NCBI GenBank assembly: GCA_964019425.1
Contig: OZ025820.1
Location: forward strand, 62,001 to 126,000
Length of the DNA stretch: 64,000 nt
Source: Flectonema sp. DT1601
Taxonomy: Eukaryota; Euglenozoa; Diplonemea; Diplonemida; Diplonemidae
Direction: 5' to 3'
Position 1 is the stretch's first letter. The number at the start of each line of letters is the position of its first letter. Both the position numbers and the translations under genes were made by a program. Below are positions 1-11,167 of this stretch, piece after piece. Under the pieces are notes generated by a model that worked only from the letters and a program-made list of their open reading frames with translations, ran no database searches and was not told the DNA's origin.

Positions 1-50
1 TCACGTTCATCATTTTGAACGACTAGCTTAGTGCTCTCGTCGATTCCCAT
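1..50 (-). CDS. 5' end of a gene running off the left edge
   Basis: On the minus strand an ATG at 48-50 opens a frame that stays open to base 1 and would encode MGIDESTKLVVQNDER. The codons are balanced in composition, unlike the T and A runs just upstream at 51-75. That makes it look like a first coding exon whose remainder lies outside the window. Only 16 codons are visible, so no family can be named. The alternative is chance openness in a short non-repetitive stretch. Confidence 0.45.
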   Translation of the reverse strand, partial: MGIDESTKLVVQNDER

Positions 51-304
51 TTTTTTTTTTTTGTTTTTTTTTTTTGTAGTTTTCTGTTGGTTTCAAATAT
101 AAAATTAAAAACGTGAAAAAAACAGTTCTCAGAAGAATAGAAACCAGAACTCCATCATTGTGTGCCTTAATAAGAATTAATGGTGTAAAGTAACTCTGTA
201 GTTGACTTAAAACACAAACAAACAAATACCAAAGAAACACAAGAAAGTGTTCCAAAAGTGTTACTCAAACTCCAAGAGAGGTATTAGGGTGGTGATAAGA
301 AAAA

Positions 305-335
<31 letters not shown>

Positions 336-1010
336 TATACGTGAGAATGAAGAGATGTGAAGTGAGAGGGAAACGAGAGGAGAGCAGGAGAACTGACGGA
401 AGCATAATAAAAAATAAAAAATAAATTTTTTTAAAAAAAAAGAAAACCGATATCGGAGGAAAGTACGAGCGATTCCTCCACATTTAATACATGTACTGGA
501 AATGAGTGAGAGGGTTGCCTAAAATAGTAACCCATTGACTCACTTGTAAAGAATGAAAAAAAAAAAAAAAAAAAAAAACTAAAATATTTGCTACAGAGAA
601 AAAGAGTGTAATGAAGAATACTAAATAACAGGAGAGGAAGAAAATCACATCCCGTGTGTACCTTACTTTGCAAGTCAGAAGACCAGAAGTATTTTATAAA
701 TAAATAATTAGTTTTTTTTTTGTTTGTAATAATGTCGATAACAATGACAAAGGGAAACAAATGAAGAGAGAACATAATATGAATCCCATCATGTCCCCCT
801 CTCCTCCCCACCCCTTTGAGTTTGTTATTACACGAGAGAAGATAACGTAAAAAAAAAAAAAGAAAAGTTTTTTTTAAAAAAAAGAAAAAATGTAATTTTA
901 TTTATTTAAAATAAGGTTAATCCAAACACGACGTAATAATATAAAAGAAATATATAAACATAAAAAGAAATGTCAACGCTTCGATTTAATAATAATTATT
1001 GGATTCTCTA
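51..1010. other. non-coding, low complexity, with an (AAT)n microsatellite
   Basis: This stretch holds A and T runs, an (AAT)n microsatellite at about 305-335 and no open frame that looks coding. It probably holds the promoter or 5' region of the left-edge gene and the 3' flank of the DNAJC7-like gene. No RNA gene was recognised in it. Confidence 0.6.
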
Positions 1011-3593
1011 TCATCCTTTTAAAGAGTTGCATGCCAACTGAATATCGTAGTCAGACCTCAGTTTATGATCACTCAGGACAGCTCTGGCTTCACCAACTTC
1101 TTTAAACATCTTTTCATGATATGGTCTCGACTCAGAACTTTGACATCTGTCAGGATGATATCTCAAAGCAAGTTCTCTATAACGTTTCATAATTGTAGTC
1201 GGATCAGAAGACTTATTCAGACCTAAGACTGTGTAGTAATTAGAAGTAGAGGTGTGACTAGCAGTTGCTGGATAATTATTAACAAAATTCGTATTATTCA
1301 AAGGAGGCGTTGAATGACTAGTTCCCATGTTTGAATACCTTCGACTACTTCCAGCAGATGCTGGACGAGAACTTGAAGCAGAGCTGGGTCTCGAAGTAGG
1401 ATATGGATTACTTCCAGTTGCTGCTCGCAACATTTCTCTTTTTCTATGAACTTCTTTCAACTCATGGCTGTACGATGGGTTTAATTGAGAAGCAAGCTCA
1501 AGATCTCGAATCGCAGCTTCAATATTTCCCAAATCCTGTTGAGCATGACTCCTCCTTGCATAAGCCTTCACATTAGTACAATCCTCATTAATAGCTGCAG
1601 TGCAATCTCTGATTGCTTCAACAGCATTTCCCATCATAAGTAAAGCAGCAGCTCTATTGTTGTAAGTTATACTTTTTAATTTATGATTAGCTGCGTCAAT
1701 ATTCAAGCAAGCAGTGTAGCTTTGAAATGCCTCAACCCATTTCCCAGCTCTGTAAGCATTACTCGCTTCTTTGTTACTAAACTCAAACGCATTTACTGAC
1801 TGAAGTAGTTGAACAGCACTCTTATGACCAGGAGAGTGTTGTAAAGCTTCTTTTAGTCTTTGTCCTGCAGCTGACACATATAAGTGCCCGCTGTAAAATG
1901 ATGCCTTCGCGAGTAGAACTAATTGATCTGACAACAGTTGTGAATTAATACCGCAATCAGGTTTCTCAAACATCCTCTGTGTGACTGAAACAGAGTGTCC
2001 AAGTTCAACACGAGCCATAACAGGATCAACATAAATCAAAGCATGCAGTCGTAAGTGTTGCATCGCATCTTCCTTCACTGTATCAGCAGCTAGTTCAGCA
2101 AAGTGAAGTGAGTCGCCCCATTTTCCATGTTCTGCTGAAAGGCGGCATTGTTCAACATATCCGACAGCTTTCAAATCAGATCCGATTCGCTCTTCCATTC
2201 CACAAAGTTCTGAATCAGTGTTGTCGATATTCTGTTGACGTACTAATTGTAAAGCAGTGTGATAATACCTTCTACTAGCACGAGGTTGATAAAGCAGTAA
2301 TTGAGCTTTTCCAGCTCTGAAATGCGCCTTCGCGTAAAGAGGATCCAAAGTGATGGCTTCCTGACAGTCCTGCAGACACTTCTCATAGTGATGTAACATT
2401 AAGTAAGCAGCTGCGCGATTACAGTACAGCGCTGCATTGGTGCCATCAAGCTCTAGTGCTGCTGTGTAATAGTTAGCAGCAGACGGGTATCTTCCAACTT
2501 GATATTCAGAGTTCCCCTCTCCTTTTAATTTTTGTACAGACAACGCTGTGCTGGTATTGTCGCTAAGACTCACTTCATTTCCTAATAATATTTCACTTTC
2601 CTCAGAAGTTTTGCTCGAGTCATCCGACAGTACTTCCTTTATTATCGGATCGGGATCTTCTTTAAAGAGATCATCAGTTTTCTTGTCAAGTTCGAACCCG
2701 GATGAAGTGCTAGGTGCAGTGTTGATTCCTCCATGTTCAAGGGTCGGGATATCAGGGGTAGTAGATGAGATGGAATTATTATTACGAGACTTTTCACGTT
2801 GTTCTAACGTAGAAAACCACTCCTCAGTTGAAATCGTTCTGTCGGTGGCATTGAAAGAGTCTGGTCGAACAGTTGAAGCAGATCGAGGTCGCCTTATTTC
2901 GCGTCGTTGAGTTTGTTGATTGTTTTCTGATAGTAAGTCTTCCAGGGTGCTTTCTTTTTCTCGCTTTCTTCGATGTCGAAAGAGATGAAGTAGTTCTGTG
3001 TGTCTTCCTTGTCCAGTCATATCTCTTTGTACTCTCCAGTTATCTTTTACCCACGACATTTGTTTTTCTCTAATTCTCGACTCTAACTCTTCATAATGTA
3101 ATTGATCACCCCATGAAGTTGCTCTATTCTGCCTAGCTCTGTCTAGGAGGTCTCTCTTACACTTTACGGTGCTCTTTTCGAGCGTTGGAGTTGTGGTGGC
3201 TGCGGGAGTTGTATTTCTACGTTTTATTGGCTCGTTAGGAAGAGATCCAAGTCTTCCGGAATGTTTTCTATTTGAGGAATCAGTTGATTTGATTGGTTTC
3301 GCTTCGGTTGGAGTTGCTGTAGAACCAGCTGGAGGTTGAGGTGATGGCCCACCTCTCCATTTTCTAGCCCACCCTCCTGCACCAGACTGTTGTCGTGTTG
3401 GTAGTGTAGTTCCGGCAGATCGAATCCTTCTTCTGTCTGGTTGATTTCCAAATGAGAATGTTGAAAGACTGATGTTCTCAAATCCATCAGCACCTCTCCT
3501 GGCAACTCGAATCCTGTCAGCTGATGGTCGTCTTGGAGCTGTTTTACATCCATCTCTGTCTGTAGGCCATCTGTAGGCTGATGAATTGGTCAT
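1011..3593 (-). CDS. DNAJC7: DNAJC7-type TPR/J-domain co-chaperone (860 aa)
   Basis: A single exon encodes 860 residues. Residues 1-350 are polar, rich in Ser, Arg and Pro, and probably disordered. TPR repeats begin near residue 352 (GNSEYQVGRYPSAANYYTAA). A second TPR cluster covers about 600-740 (NNRAAALLMMGNAVEAIRDC). A J domain closes the protein (YYTVLGL near 787, the HPD tripeptide near 813, then FKEVGEA). TPR pairs followed by a C-terminal J domain is the DNAJC7 (TPR2) arrangement, a co-chaperone that binds Hsp70 and Hsp90 and stimulates Hsp70 ATPase. Human DNAJC7 is about 494 aa, so the long N-terminal extension is unusual and has no recognisable domain. The intact HPD implies a working J domain. 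There is no signal peptide, which argues against the ER protein DNAJC3. The start is the first ATG of the frame. Confidence 0.85.
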   Translation of the reverse strand: MTNSSAYRWPTDRDGCKTAPRRPSADRIRVARRGADGFENISLSTFSFGNQPDRRRIRSAGTTLPTRQQSGAGGWARKWRGGPSPQPPAGSTATPTEAKPIKSTDSSNRKHSGRLGSLPNEPIKRRNTTPAATTTPTLEKSTVKCKRDLLDRARQNRATSWGDQLHYEELESRIREKQMSWVKDNWRVQRDMTGQGRHTELLHLFRHRRKREKESTLEDLLSENNQQTQRREIRRPRSASTVRPDSFNATDRTISTEEWFSTLEQREKSRNNNSISSTTPDIPTLEHGGINTAPSTSSGFELDKKTDDLFKEDPDPIIKEVLSDDSSKTSEESEILLGNEVSLSDNTSTALSVQKLKGEGNSEYQVGRYPSAANYYTAALELDGTNAALYCNRAAAYLMLHHYEKCLQDCQEAITLDPLYAKAHFRAGKAQLLLYQPRASRRYYHTALQLVRQQNIDNTDSELCGMEERIGSDLKAVGYVEQCRLSAEHGKWGDSLHFAELAADTVKEDAMQHLRLHALIYVDPVMARVELGHSVSVTQRMFEKPDCGINSQLLSDQLVLLAKASFYSGHLYVSAAGQRLKEALQHSPGHKSAVQLLQSVNAFEFSNKEASNAYRAGKWVEAFQSYTACLNIDAANHKLKSITYNNRAAALLMMGNAVEAIRDCTAAINEDCTNVKAYARRSHAQQDLGNIEAAIRDLELASQLNPSYSHELKEVHRKREMLRAATGSNPYPTSRPSSASSSRPASAGSSRRYSNMGTSHSTPPLNNTNFVNNYPATASHTSTSNYYTVLGLNKSSDPTTIMKRYRELALRYHPDRCQSSESRPYHEKMFKEVGEARAVLSDHKLRSDYDIQLACNSLKG

Positions 3594-3599
3594 TAAAAG

Positions 3600-4660
3600 A
3601 CCTGATTCCCTGTTCTTGATGAAGTAGGTTTAAAGTTTTTATTTTTTTTTTATTCAAAAAAAAACCAAAAGTACTAAAATTATTATAACATTTTTTTTCC
3701 AAACAGGGGGGGAAAAAAAAAAAAAAAAAAAAAAAAAAACATTAACAGCATTACAGGTTGTAAACTATACTACAACTCGATTCGGAAAAAGTCTCCTTTT
3801 TTAATTATGGCCAGAAGCACACAAATGCCAAACAGACTATCTACTGTACCAGTAAGATCAAACAAACCTCAACTAAACGACCAATTTCCGAGGAGAAGTC
3901 AGAAAGTTAGTCAAACGTAAAATAAAAGAGATCCACCTGCTAAGCTTGGGGTACAGACAAAAAAGAAACAGCAGATTTAATAAAAATCGTCTCGCCTTAG
4001 TAGGAATCCTTATTTTTGTGTTTGGTTTTCTTTAAATTTATAAAGAGACTTTCTTAGATCGGATTGGCTTTATAGTTATCATAAATAAATAAATAATCTG
4101 ACGTTCTGACTTTTTAGATAATATCATTAATTAGATAGTTTTTTTTTTTTTTTTTTTTTGAATTGAAATTGAAAAAGGGAAAAGAAGAAACACAGAAATG
4201 CGCCCTGTTCAAGTAATCTTTACCGACCAAATAAATGACGTCGGTACAAATAAAAACTGTTCATATTAGCATTTTCATTTCGTTGAGAATCAGAAAAGAA
4301 TCTTGTCGCACGGGGAGATAAGCCATGACCGTAAGAAATATCCGATTTCAATCTGGAAGGGGGTGAAGAAAAAAAAAGAAGAAGAGAACAGAAGAGAAGT
4401 GAGAAAAGGCCCATATGCCTATTCCTTCACGTTGACAATACACGACTTTATATAAACACTCGTCCATTTCGATATCAATTCATTCAGGAAGTGAAGTCAT
4501 AGTACACTTTAATAATTGCGAGATAACGAAAACAGGATTCGACGTGAAGAAATGTTTTTTTTTTTTTTTTTTTTTTGGTTCCCCCTTTTTTTTTTCTCAA
4601 TTTATAAAAAAATGGTGAGTCGTTCTCTTGTGACGTTCTGACGCTGTTGTGGACCAGCTT
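3600..4660. other. intergenic, low complexity, with one dispersed repeat copy
   Basis: Poly-A and poly-T tracts dominate. The segment 4245-4355 recurs in diverged form at about 30435-30540 (listed separately). No convincing exon was seen. Confidence 0.5.
4245..4355. repeat. dispersed repeat R5, copy 1
   Basis: This segment aligns by eye with 30435-30540. Shared blocks include TTCATATTAGC against TTCAGATTAGC, a C(A/C)CACG(G)GGAG-like core, CATGAC followed by TAAGAAATA, and a closing TTTTCAAT or TTTCAAT. The similarity covers about 100 bp with many substitutions. It could be an old mobile element or a small structured RNA family; no cloverleaf or polymerase III box is evident. Confidence 0.4.
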
Positions 4661-4670
4661 CAGAAAAACG

Positions 4671-5487
4671 ATGACAAGAGAAGAAATGAAAAAAACAACT
4701 AAGCGGCTGCAAGGATTGGGTCTCAAACGGTACTTCATTCTCCCGCTAGAGAGATGGAACTCGACGATGTATCAAATCAGAGGTAACTCTCATAAACGAG
4801 AACAGAAGATCCTAAAAAGCAAACAACACCCACGATGAGGAAAAACTTATTATGTATCATAATATTAATTGATATAAAAAAAAAGCTGCGAATACTTGTG
4901 GGGAAAAAGAAGAAAAAACAACGAAGACAGACAATATATAGTGAATAATAATAATAAATATAAAAACATGATAACAATAACAAAACAAAAACTATCCCTG
5001 GCTGGTGTGCAGCGCGCTAGGGCTCTTTTAAAAAAGAAAAAAAAAAAAAGAAAAGCTGAGAATACCCAAACAGAAAACAGATTTCTGACCCGTCCATTTC
5101 CTCATCAAAGAGTAATGTAATACAAATCCCGCATACAATAAAAGTAGGAAAATTAAATTATTTTGGTTTTGTCATCGATCGTGGGTTTCTTGAAAAATAG
5201 AAAGAAAAAAAATGTGCCTTCTGACGTCTGTTGACTCCTGCGATTCAAAAAAAAAAAACTTTTTGAACAGAAAACTAAGTAAAACAGCGGAGTCAATCAG
5301 TTTTTCTTCGTGCGCACGTACTTCTTAGATTCCTTGCTGGTTGCAGAAAATGGTTCGAGATGAGTTCTCCTCTCACCACCTTAACACCAGCATCATGTAC
5401 CTGAGTGTGAGTCGTTCTGTTAGATCACAGCAAGAGTACATTAATACACGTTTGCTTTTTCTTTTTCTTGCTTAGGGAGGAGTCTAA
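4671..5487 (+). CDS. plus-strand small-exon gene, partial model, function unknown
   Basis: Three splice-bounded open segments lie in a row. The first is preceded by CTTCAG, carries an ATG at 4671 and runs to 4782, ending at donor GTAACT; it encodes 37 codons starting MTREEMKKTTKRLQGLGLKR. The second (5347-5406) follows TGGTTGCAG and ends at a perfect GTGAGT donor; it encodes KMVRDEFSSHHLNTSIMYLS. The third (5476-5487) follows TTCTTGCTTAG and adds GGV and a stop in phase. The link between the first and second exons is not resolved, since the phases do not meet directly, so at least one exon is missing. The basic first exon and the short tail match no family I recognise. Confidence 0.4.
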
Positions 5488-5684
5488 CTACACACATTCT
5501 TCTTTTATTAGGATAAGGAGCTAAGGATCGTAACCAAAGCCTTTTTTATTAATGAGAGAAGGGAAAAAAAGAAGAAAAAAAAATATAAATAAAATGAGAG
5601 TACCAACTTCTTTGTCCCAATCGAGAAGAGAGAAAGAGAGCTCAGATTGCTGACTGGATTATGAAAGGTTTTATGTAACACGTC

Positions 5685-7727
5685 TCACAATAGATCGCTT
5701 ACGTCGTATCCAACTCTAGCGAGTTGAAGTACTTTGTCAAGTCTGTCGTTTTCTTCTTGTTTTGCGTGGACCTGTTTTATTTTTATTATCTTATTGTTTT
5801 CTTACAATGGGTATTAACCATAAACAAATCAATACACACCAGGGCAATATGATCTTCTGGTGAGTGAGATTTCTCAAACTTGTCTTCGATCACCCGAATA
5901 TCTCTTGAGGGTGAATTAAGATTCTGTGATTGTAATTATTTATATAAACTTTAGTAGGGAATTGAAAAAAAGAAAATAATAATATCATTCACAAACCAAG
6001 TCTTCAAGAACAGCCTTCGGAGGATTAACAAACTGTTGTCTTGTTAAAGTAAGAGGTGGTCCCGATACCTGAGAAGGTGTACTCAACACACTCTGTGAGT
6101 ACAATGATGGAACAGGTAATTCTGGTCGAGGTGAAGACATTGCCGCAGAGAATAACGGACCATTAGAAGTCGCATTCGCAGTAGCGGCTGCGATAGACTT
6201 CGTTGGAGAAGTGATGATTGCGCCAGTCTCTGTGTCGACAATATAACAGTTTTGAGGTGCAGTTGTTGTTACGGTTAATGGATTATTAGTTTGTTGAATA
6301 CCAATATTGGGTGTCGGGTTGTTAAAAGTCCGAACAGCCCCCTGATCCTGGTCCCTCTCTTGAAGTAAAGCCCCCCTCGGAATTGGTGTTCCGACAGGTG
6401 TTGAAACACCGCTGGTATTCCTCATCATTTCAACTGGTGCATGAACTGGAGGGTATCCCAACCCTTCAGTAATTGGCATTCCTCCTCCAGCTTTTGGTGC
6501 CGTGTCACCACCAACATATCTCATATCAGAACTATGAGATAGCTCTTGAATACTTTTATTAGAAAGTCGATTATCATTTAAAAGAGGTTCGGTAACATGA
6601 CCAGCCTCAGAACCTCCATAGAACCTTCTGTACAATAAATAAATAACAACAATAACAACCAACACAGAAACAACAACTACAGGAATCACCCAGGCTAAAT
6701 GACTCTCATCAGCTGCTGATGTCGACCGTTCAACAACTGGTGCAGGAGAATCAGGGGCAGCTGTTTCAGGTACTCCAGTCACCGGAACGAGAGTAATTCG
6801 CGGTGCGTCTGTCACATCTTTCTTAACGACTTGATTGATCCACGAATCAGAAGAATATAAGAACTCACCAATAGAACTTAAAAACACAATCCCAGAAACA
6901 TATTCCGGAAGGTCCATTTGGTATAATAATTGAGAAGGACTCCCACCCTGATAAACCATAATAGAACTATCCTGAGCTACTACCAGCCTGCTACCTGCTG
7001 ATTTTATTATTGTTTCTTGTGAGCTTCCATTCATAAGTTGAACTGTCCAACTCTCACGTTGCTCAATATCATCAATGAATGTTAAAACAGATGATGTCGA
7101 TATGTGATAAGCAGATGTTCTGTTTGGTTGAGCGATGACGTCATTAATCATTTCTAAGTTGACGGAGAGTTCTGAAGACATCTCTCCATCAGACACCATC
7201 CCCGAGAAGGAAACAATACTTACAGTTGTTGTGTTAGCAACAAGAAAGTAATCAAGCCACGGTGAGATGTACTGAGGATTCTCAACAGGTGAATTAATGA
7301 TAATCGGATCTGATGTTGGTGATGTAATGTTCCAAACAGCGATGGAGCTGTTTGACAGTAACGCAGATATTGTCAAAGGAGTGACAACACTATCGATTAC
7401 GTTACTTATTAAATATTCCATTTGTACGCTGAGGTTAACAGGATCCAATAATAAAATAATACTCGGGCTAGACAACAATACGCTATCACTTTCACATCGT
7501 ATCGACGGTGTTGTTGTTATTTGTGGAATCTCTCTTTCGACAATCAGTTTGGGTTCTTCTCCGGGAAGCATTAGTATTTCAGATATCTTCCCACTTCCCC
7601 ACAGATATATATAATCATCACATCCTGTCATTGCTTCAATCATAAATGAAGAACCGAACGTCGTTTCATTCATCGGGGCTGCTGCTGCCATCGATAGCAT
7701 CACCAGCAGACAACCCACTGCATTCAT
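5685..7727 (-). CDS. type I membrane protein, 633 aa, three exons
   Basis: Exons are 5997-7727, 5840-5923 and 5685-5771; the introns are 73 and 68 bp, begin GT and end AG. The long open frame runs three codons into the first intron. Splicing replaces that end with 56 residues (NLNSPSRDIRVIEDKF... to ...ARVGYDVSDLL). Both junctions are in phase. The protein has a signal peptide (MNAVGCLLVMLSMAAAAP) and an ectodomain of about 310 residues with many short Ser/Thr/Ile-rich strands and N-glycosylation sites; a beta-propeller is possible but unproven. Next come a Pro/Thr/Ser stalk, one membrane helix near residues 342-364 and a cytoplasmic tail of about 270 residues rich in Pro, Asn and Thr. The spliced C-terminus contains a charged, probably helical segment. 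The layout suggests a surface receptor or adhesion protein. No family was recognised. Confidence 0.75.
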
Positions 7728-7739
7728 TTTGTCAACACC

Positions 7740-8314
7740 TGTAGGACTCTAATAAAAATGATGAGAGAGAAGAAGAATAATATTTTTAAAACTCTTTAAG
7801 AATGATATCAATAATGTGTTTTTTTATAAAAAAAGGGATCTTTTTGATCTACTTCCCCATCATAATGAGAACTCAGGCAGTTCTCTGGTTTCTCTTTCTT
7901 CTTCTGTTTTGGATGAACAAGTAATATCTTAGAGTCCTACTTAGTTTGAGTGTCTCTATGTCCCAGTAAGGTAAGGTAAGGTCTTATTATGTCAAAGACG
8001 AAACAACTTGAAAAAAAAGAATGAAAAAAAAGAGAAAAAAAACGGGGGAAACGAACAATAACACTCTCATCTGCAGACGGAAAATGTTCTCACCACCAAT
8101 CATCAGTTTCTTTTCCAAACGAGTTCAGACTGCTTCAGCAGCACTAAAAACGGAGGAAAAGAAGGCAATGTTTGCTAATGAAGAAACAACAGTCACATTA
8201 CCAAATTTTTTTCTATTTTTTTTCATTCTGTTCAAACAAAACATAATTCCTGACCATTAATTACACGATCCCTCTCATTTATTATTTCTTCTTTTTTTTT
8301 TTTTTTAAAAACAG
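7740..8314. other. intergenic, possible upstream exon of a plus-strand gene
   Basis: The stretch is mostly A-rich. An open plus-strand segment near 8077-8190 follows CTCATCTGCAG and has balanced composition. It could be an earlier exon of the gene at 8315-8789, but no donor in the right phase was found, so it is not called. Confidence 0.35.
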
Positions 8315-8789
8315 TTCCACACGATACCAGCTATGCTTCTCCAACAAAAGAAGTAAAAACCAGCACACAGTCAGACCTTATTCAAATAGCAGTATGACTA
8401 CTACTTACTTTATGAATACTGCTTACTGTATGAATACAGAGTCGTGAGGGAGCTCATCTTCGCAATGATAACAATGAAGACACAAGGGGGGGGGTAAACA
8501 CGTATGGAGAAGAGGAACGAAACCAACAATAGAACAACAAAAAAAAACAACAAAAAAAAAAAAAAAAAGAAACCCACTCGAAAAACGGAACACAATTGGG
8601 AAGGGGAATAAAGCTAAAGCGTCCCTGTTGTTCACGCCTTTTGTCTTACCAAGATTTTTTTTTCTTCAGATAATATTTGAGAGACCAAACTCTCAACAAG
8701 GAACTCCAAGGCTTGGTGCCCCTGAGAACCAAAACTACATCTCTCATAGTAATTATGAACTACGGGGAAAAACAACATTATTGAGATAA
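8315..8789 (+). CDS. last two exons of a plus-strand gene, function unknown
   Basis: Exon 8315-8391 follows AAAAACAG and ends at GTATGA. It reads in phase 2 as PHDTSYASPTKEVKTS and on to DLIQIA. Exon 8670-8789 follows a T-rich tract and TTCTTCAG and reads IIFERPNSQQGTPRLGAPEN and on to KTTLLR and a TAA stop. The two join in phase across a 279-bp intron. The predicted tail is hydrophilic and rich in Ser, Thr, Asn and Gln, with no recognised domain. The upstream part of the gene is not resolved. Good splice sites, phase agreement and a stop support it; the short length limits confidence. Confidence 0.5.
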
Positions 8790-9544
8790 AACTATTCAGA
8801 AACATAAAACGAATATTCGGATGACGTAGAGAGATGGTTTTCGTCCTAATATTTCAGTCAGAAATCACAACACTTGTTAAGTGTAAAAAAAAGAAGTAAT
8901 TGGCCTTCATTCTCGTAGTAGATTACTTTTGTACTGCCAAACATTCGTTATATCACTCAAAAGGGACAGCTAATAGATATAATTATAAGAAAAAAAAACA
9001 GATAAAACAAACACACATGTACAGTCACACGGGCCCAACGCTTATCGCAGGTACGAAGAAGACGAAGACTAAATTGCCAACGGAGGCATTAAAAGAAGAA
9101 TACAAAGTAAAAACTGATAAAGATTTGTTGAGACATCTTTTTCATTAATTTCTTTCCCAATTTTCTTTTTTCTCCCTTCTCCCACTGTGGTGGACAGAGG
9201 GCTACACACGAAGAATAACATTTCGCGGGAGAGAAGGATGAAAAAAAAAACAATTCAAAACAGCAACCAATCCTCCTAAAAAAACATAAAAAGCGCCAAT
9301 CAGTCAGATACTGAAGACCTACAATTTTATAAATAATTCTACCTGAGAACAGACTTGTGGATAAAATGATATCTACTTCTGGTTCCTGTTTCTGGAATCT
9401 AATTATGTCAAAGTTGTTGATAAGATTTCTCCTTTCGTAACACACTTTTCAAAGTAAAGAATTAGGACAGCGACAACGAGTCACTCACAGAAGAACTAAG
9501 ACACACAAAGATTAAGTCTTTATGATAAATAATTATTATTAATA
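8790..9544. other. intergenic, nothing recognised
   Basis: AT-rich sequence between a plus-strand and a minus-strand 3' end, so it should contain both polyadenylation regions. Short open frames here are biased by A runs and are not called. Confidence 0.5.
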
Positions 9545-10855
9545 TCATACAAGAGGTTCCACATTTGACAATGGATTGGCTGGTGGTGAAGTCGTGACTC
9601 GATGTGATGGCTGAGGAGGTGATGGCGGAGCTGCTAGCGGTGGTACTGATGGAGCTCTGGCTAATGACACTCGAGCAGTTCTCATGGGAGGACCTGAGAG
9701 AGCGTTTTGAGATTGCCGATTTCGTGTGCTTGACAGTCTACTGCTGGTAATTGTGTTGTTATGAGAACTGTCTTCCTCTTCGATAGGAGCAGTCGCATCT
9801 GGAGAGCTTTCCTCACTACTTTCTTCGTCATCAATTGAAGAGCCATCTTGTGCTTCTAATTGCGTTAATTCTAAACACAACCTTCTTCTAATATGCCCTC
9901 TACAGATTGGACATTTCTTTATACGAGGAGCACATTCAACACAAACACATAAATGTCTACAAGGCCATAGAACTACAGCCTTATTGTTCTCAAGACATAC
10001 AACACACTCTCCCTGAACAGTTGTTCCAACATCGAATACTCTTTGTACCTCACAAGGATATTGTCCACCTTCAGCATTTCCTACAATGACGGCTGCTTCT
10101 TCTCCCATCCAAACAGCAGAAACAGAAAATAAATCTACCGTACCGTGTTTCACAACACAAGGAACAGAACCTCTTTGTAATAAAGGCTGCTCTTCATTAT
10201 TTCTTCTTCTACGAGCTCGCTGTCTCAGAACCCACCACCGCTTCGCTTTTGGAATCCAGAAACAGGAAGCACCCAGAAGCAATGCAGCTGCGCAAGTCTG
10301 TTTTTCAGTTGTTTGTTTATCACATTGAACAATATTGTGTTGTTCGTAAAAAACGAATACAGATAATTAATCATAATTACATACCAACGGTAAAGTTCTA
10401 TCAAAAGCATCAATGCTGTGAGGTTCTTCAAACCAACACTCAGGATGACTAGTTCCTAGCCACCAGGATTTCCCTTCGTCATGCCAACAAGGTTGGGGAG
10501 CGCTACCAATGGACCATTGATTTAGAAAACTTCTGCAGGAATCGAGATCGTTAAAAATTCTCATTAATGTGCAGGTCTTCGATGAAGATGATGTACTATT
10601 AACCCTCGTGAAGTCAATCTGAGGTAAGGAAGCTTTGTACTGTAAATCATAACTGGGAGGTCCACTATTCAAAGTTGTACAAACTGCTTGAGATGGAGTC
10701 GTATCTCCAGTGTGACACCATCCTTCTTGCGCTCTCGGACTAAAATTCGCCACTGTTGCCGCTATCAATAACCCAGCCATACCCAAAGGAATCAACACAC
10801 AAAGGGTTATTGAGAACACTGCACTTAACATTCGACCTCGACCATTTTGAGGCAT
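9545..10855 (-). CDS. two-TM RING-finger E3 ubiquitin ligase, 407 aa, two exons
   Basis: Exons are 10385-10855 and 9545-10297 with an 87-bp GTATGT...ACAG intron. The junction joins ...DRTLPL to TCAALLLGASCFWIPK in phase. Two membrane helices (about residues 12-34 and 158-170) bracket a Cys-containing domain of about 120 residues that should face the lumen or the outside. A C3HC4 RING lies near 253-292 (CVVCLENNKAVVLWPCRH, then CVCVEC, then CPICRGHIRR). The tail is acidic then Pro/Ser-rich. The RING most resembles the compact C-terminal type seen in MUL1- and IAP-like ligases, but MUL1 has its RING at the extreme C-terminus and a different middle domain. It should transfer ubiquitin from an E2 to membrane-linked targets. 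The final codon before the stop overlaps GTATGA, so a further tiny 3' exon cannot be excluded. Confidence 0.75.
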
Positions 10856-11167
10856 ACTTTTATAATATTAATTCCCTGACTTTACGAAACCATGTAATAC
10901 AACAATACCTGGGTGATGGTGGAATTATATATTTTACACAAAACATGAAACCATCGATAATCTGATCAAGGCGAGTACTCTCAAGGATAACATAAGTGCT
11001 GTCTGTTAGTTGGAATGGTCGTGTTCTTTGTTTTAGTTAATAATATTTAAACAGGAAATAAATGTTAGTGAAATTGTTAAAAGGGGGGAAAAAAAATAAA
11101 AAGAAAACGAAATTCTTAAATTGGAAATAAAAAAAAGAATAACTCGCACAGTAACCAAACCAAAAGC

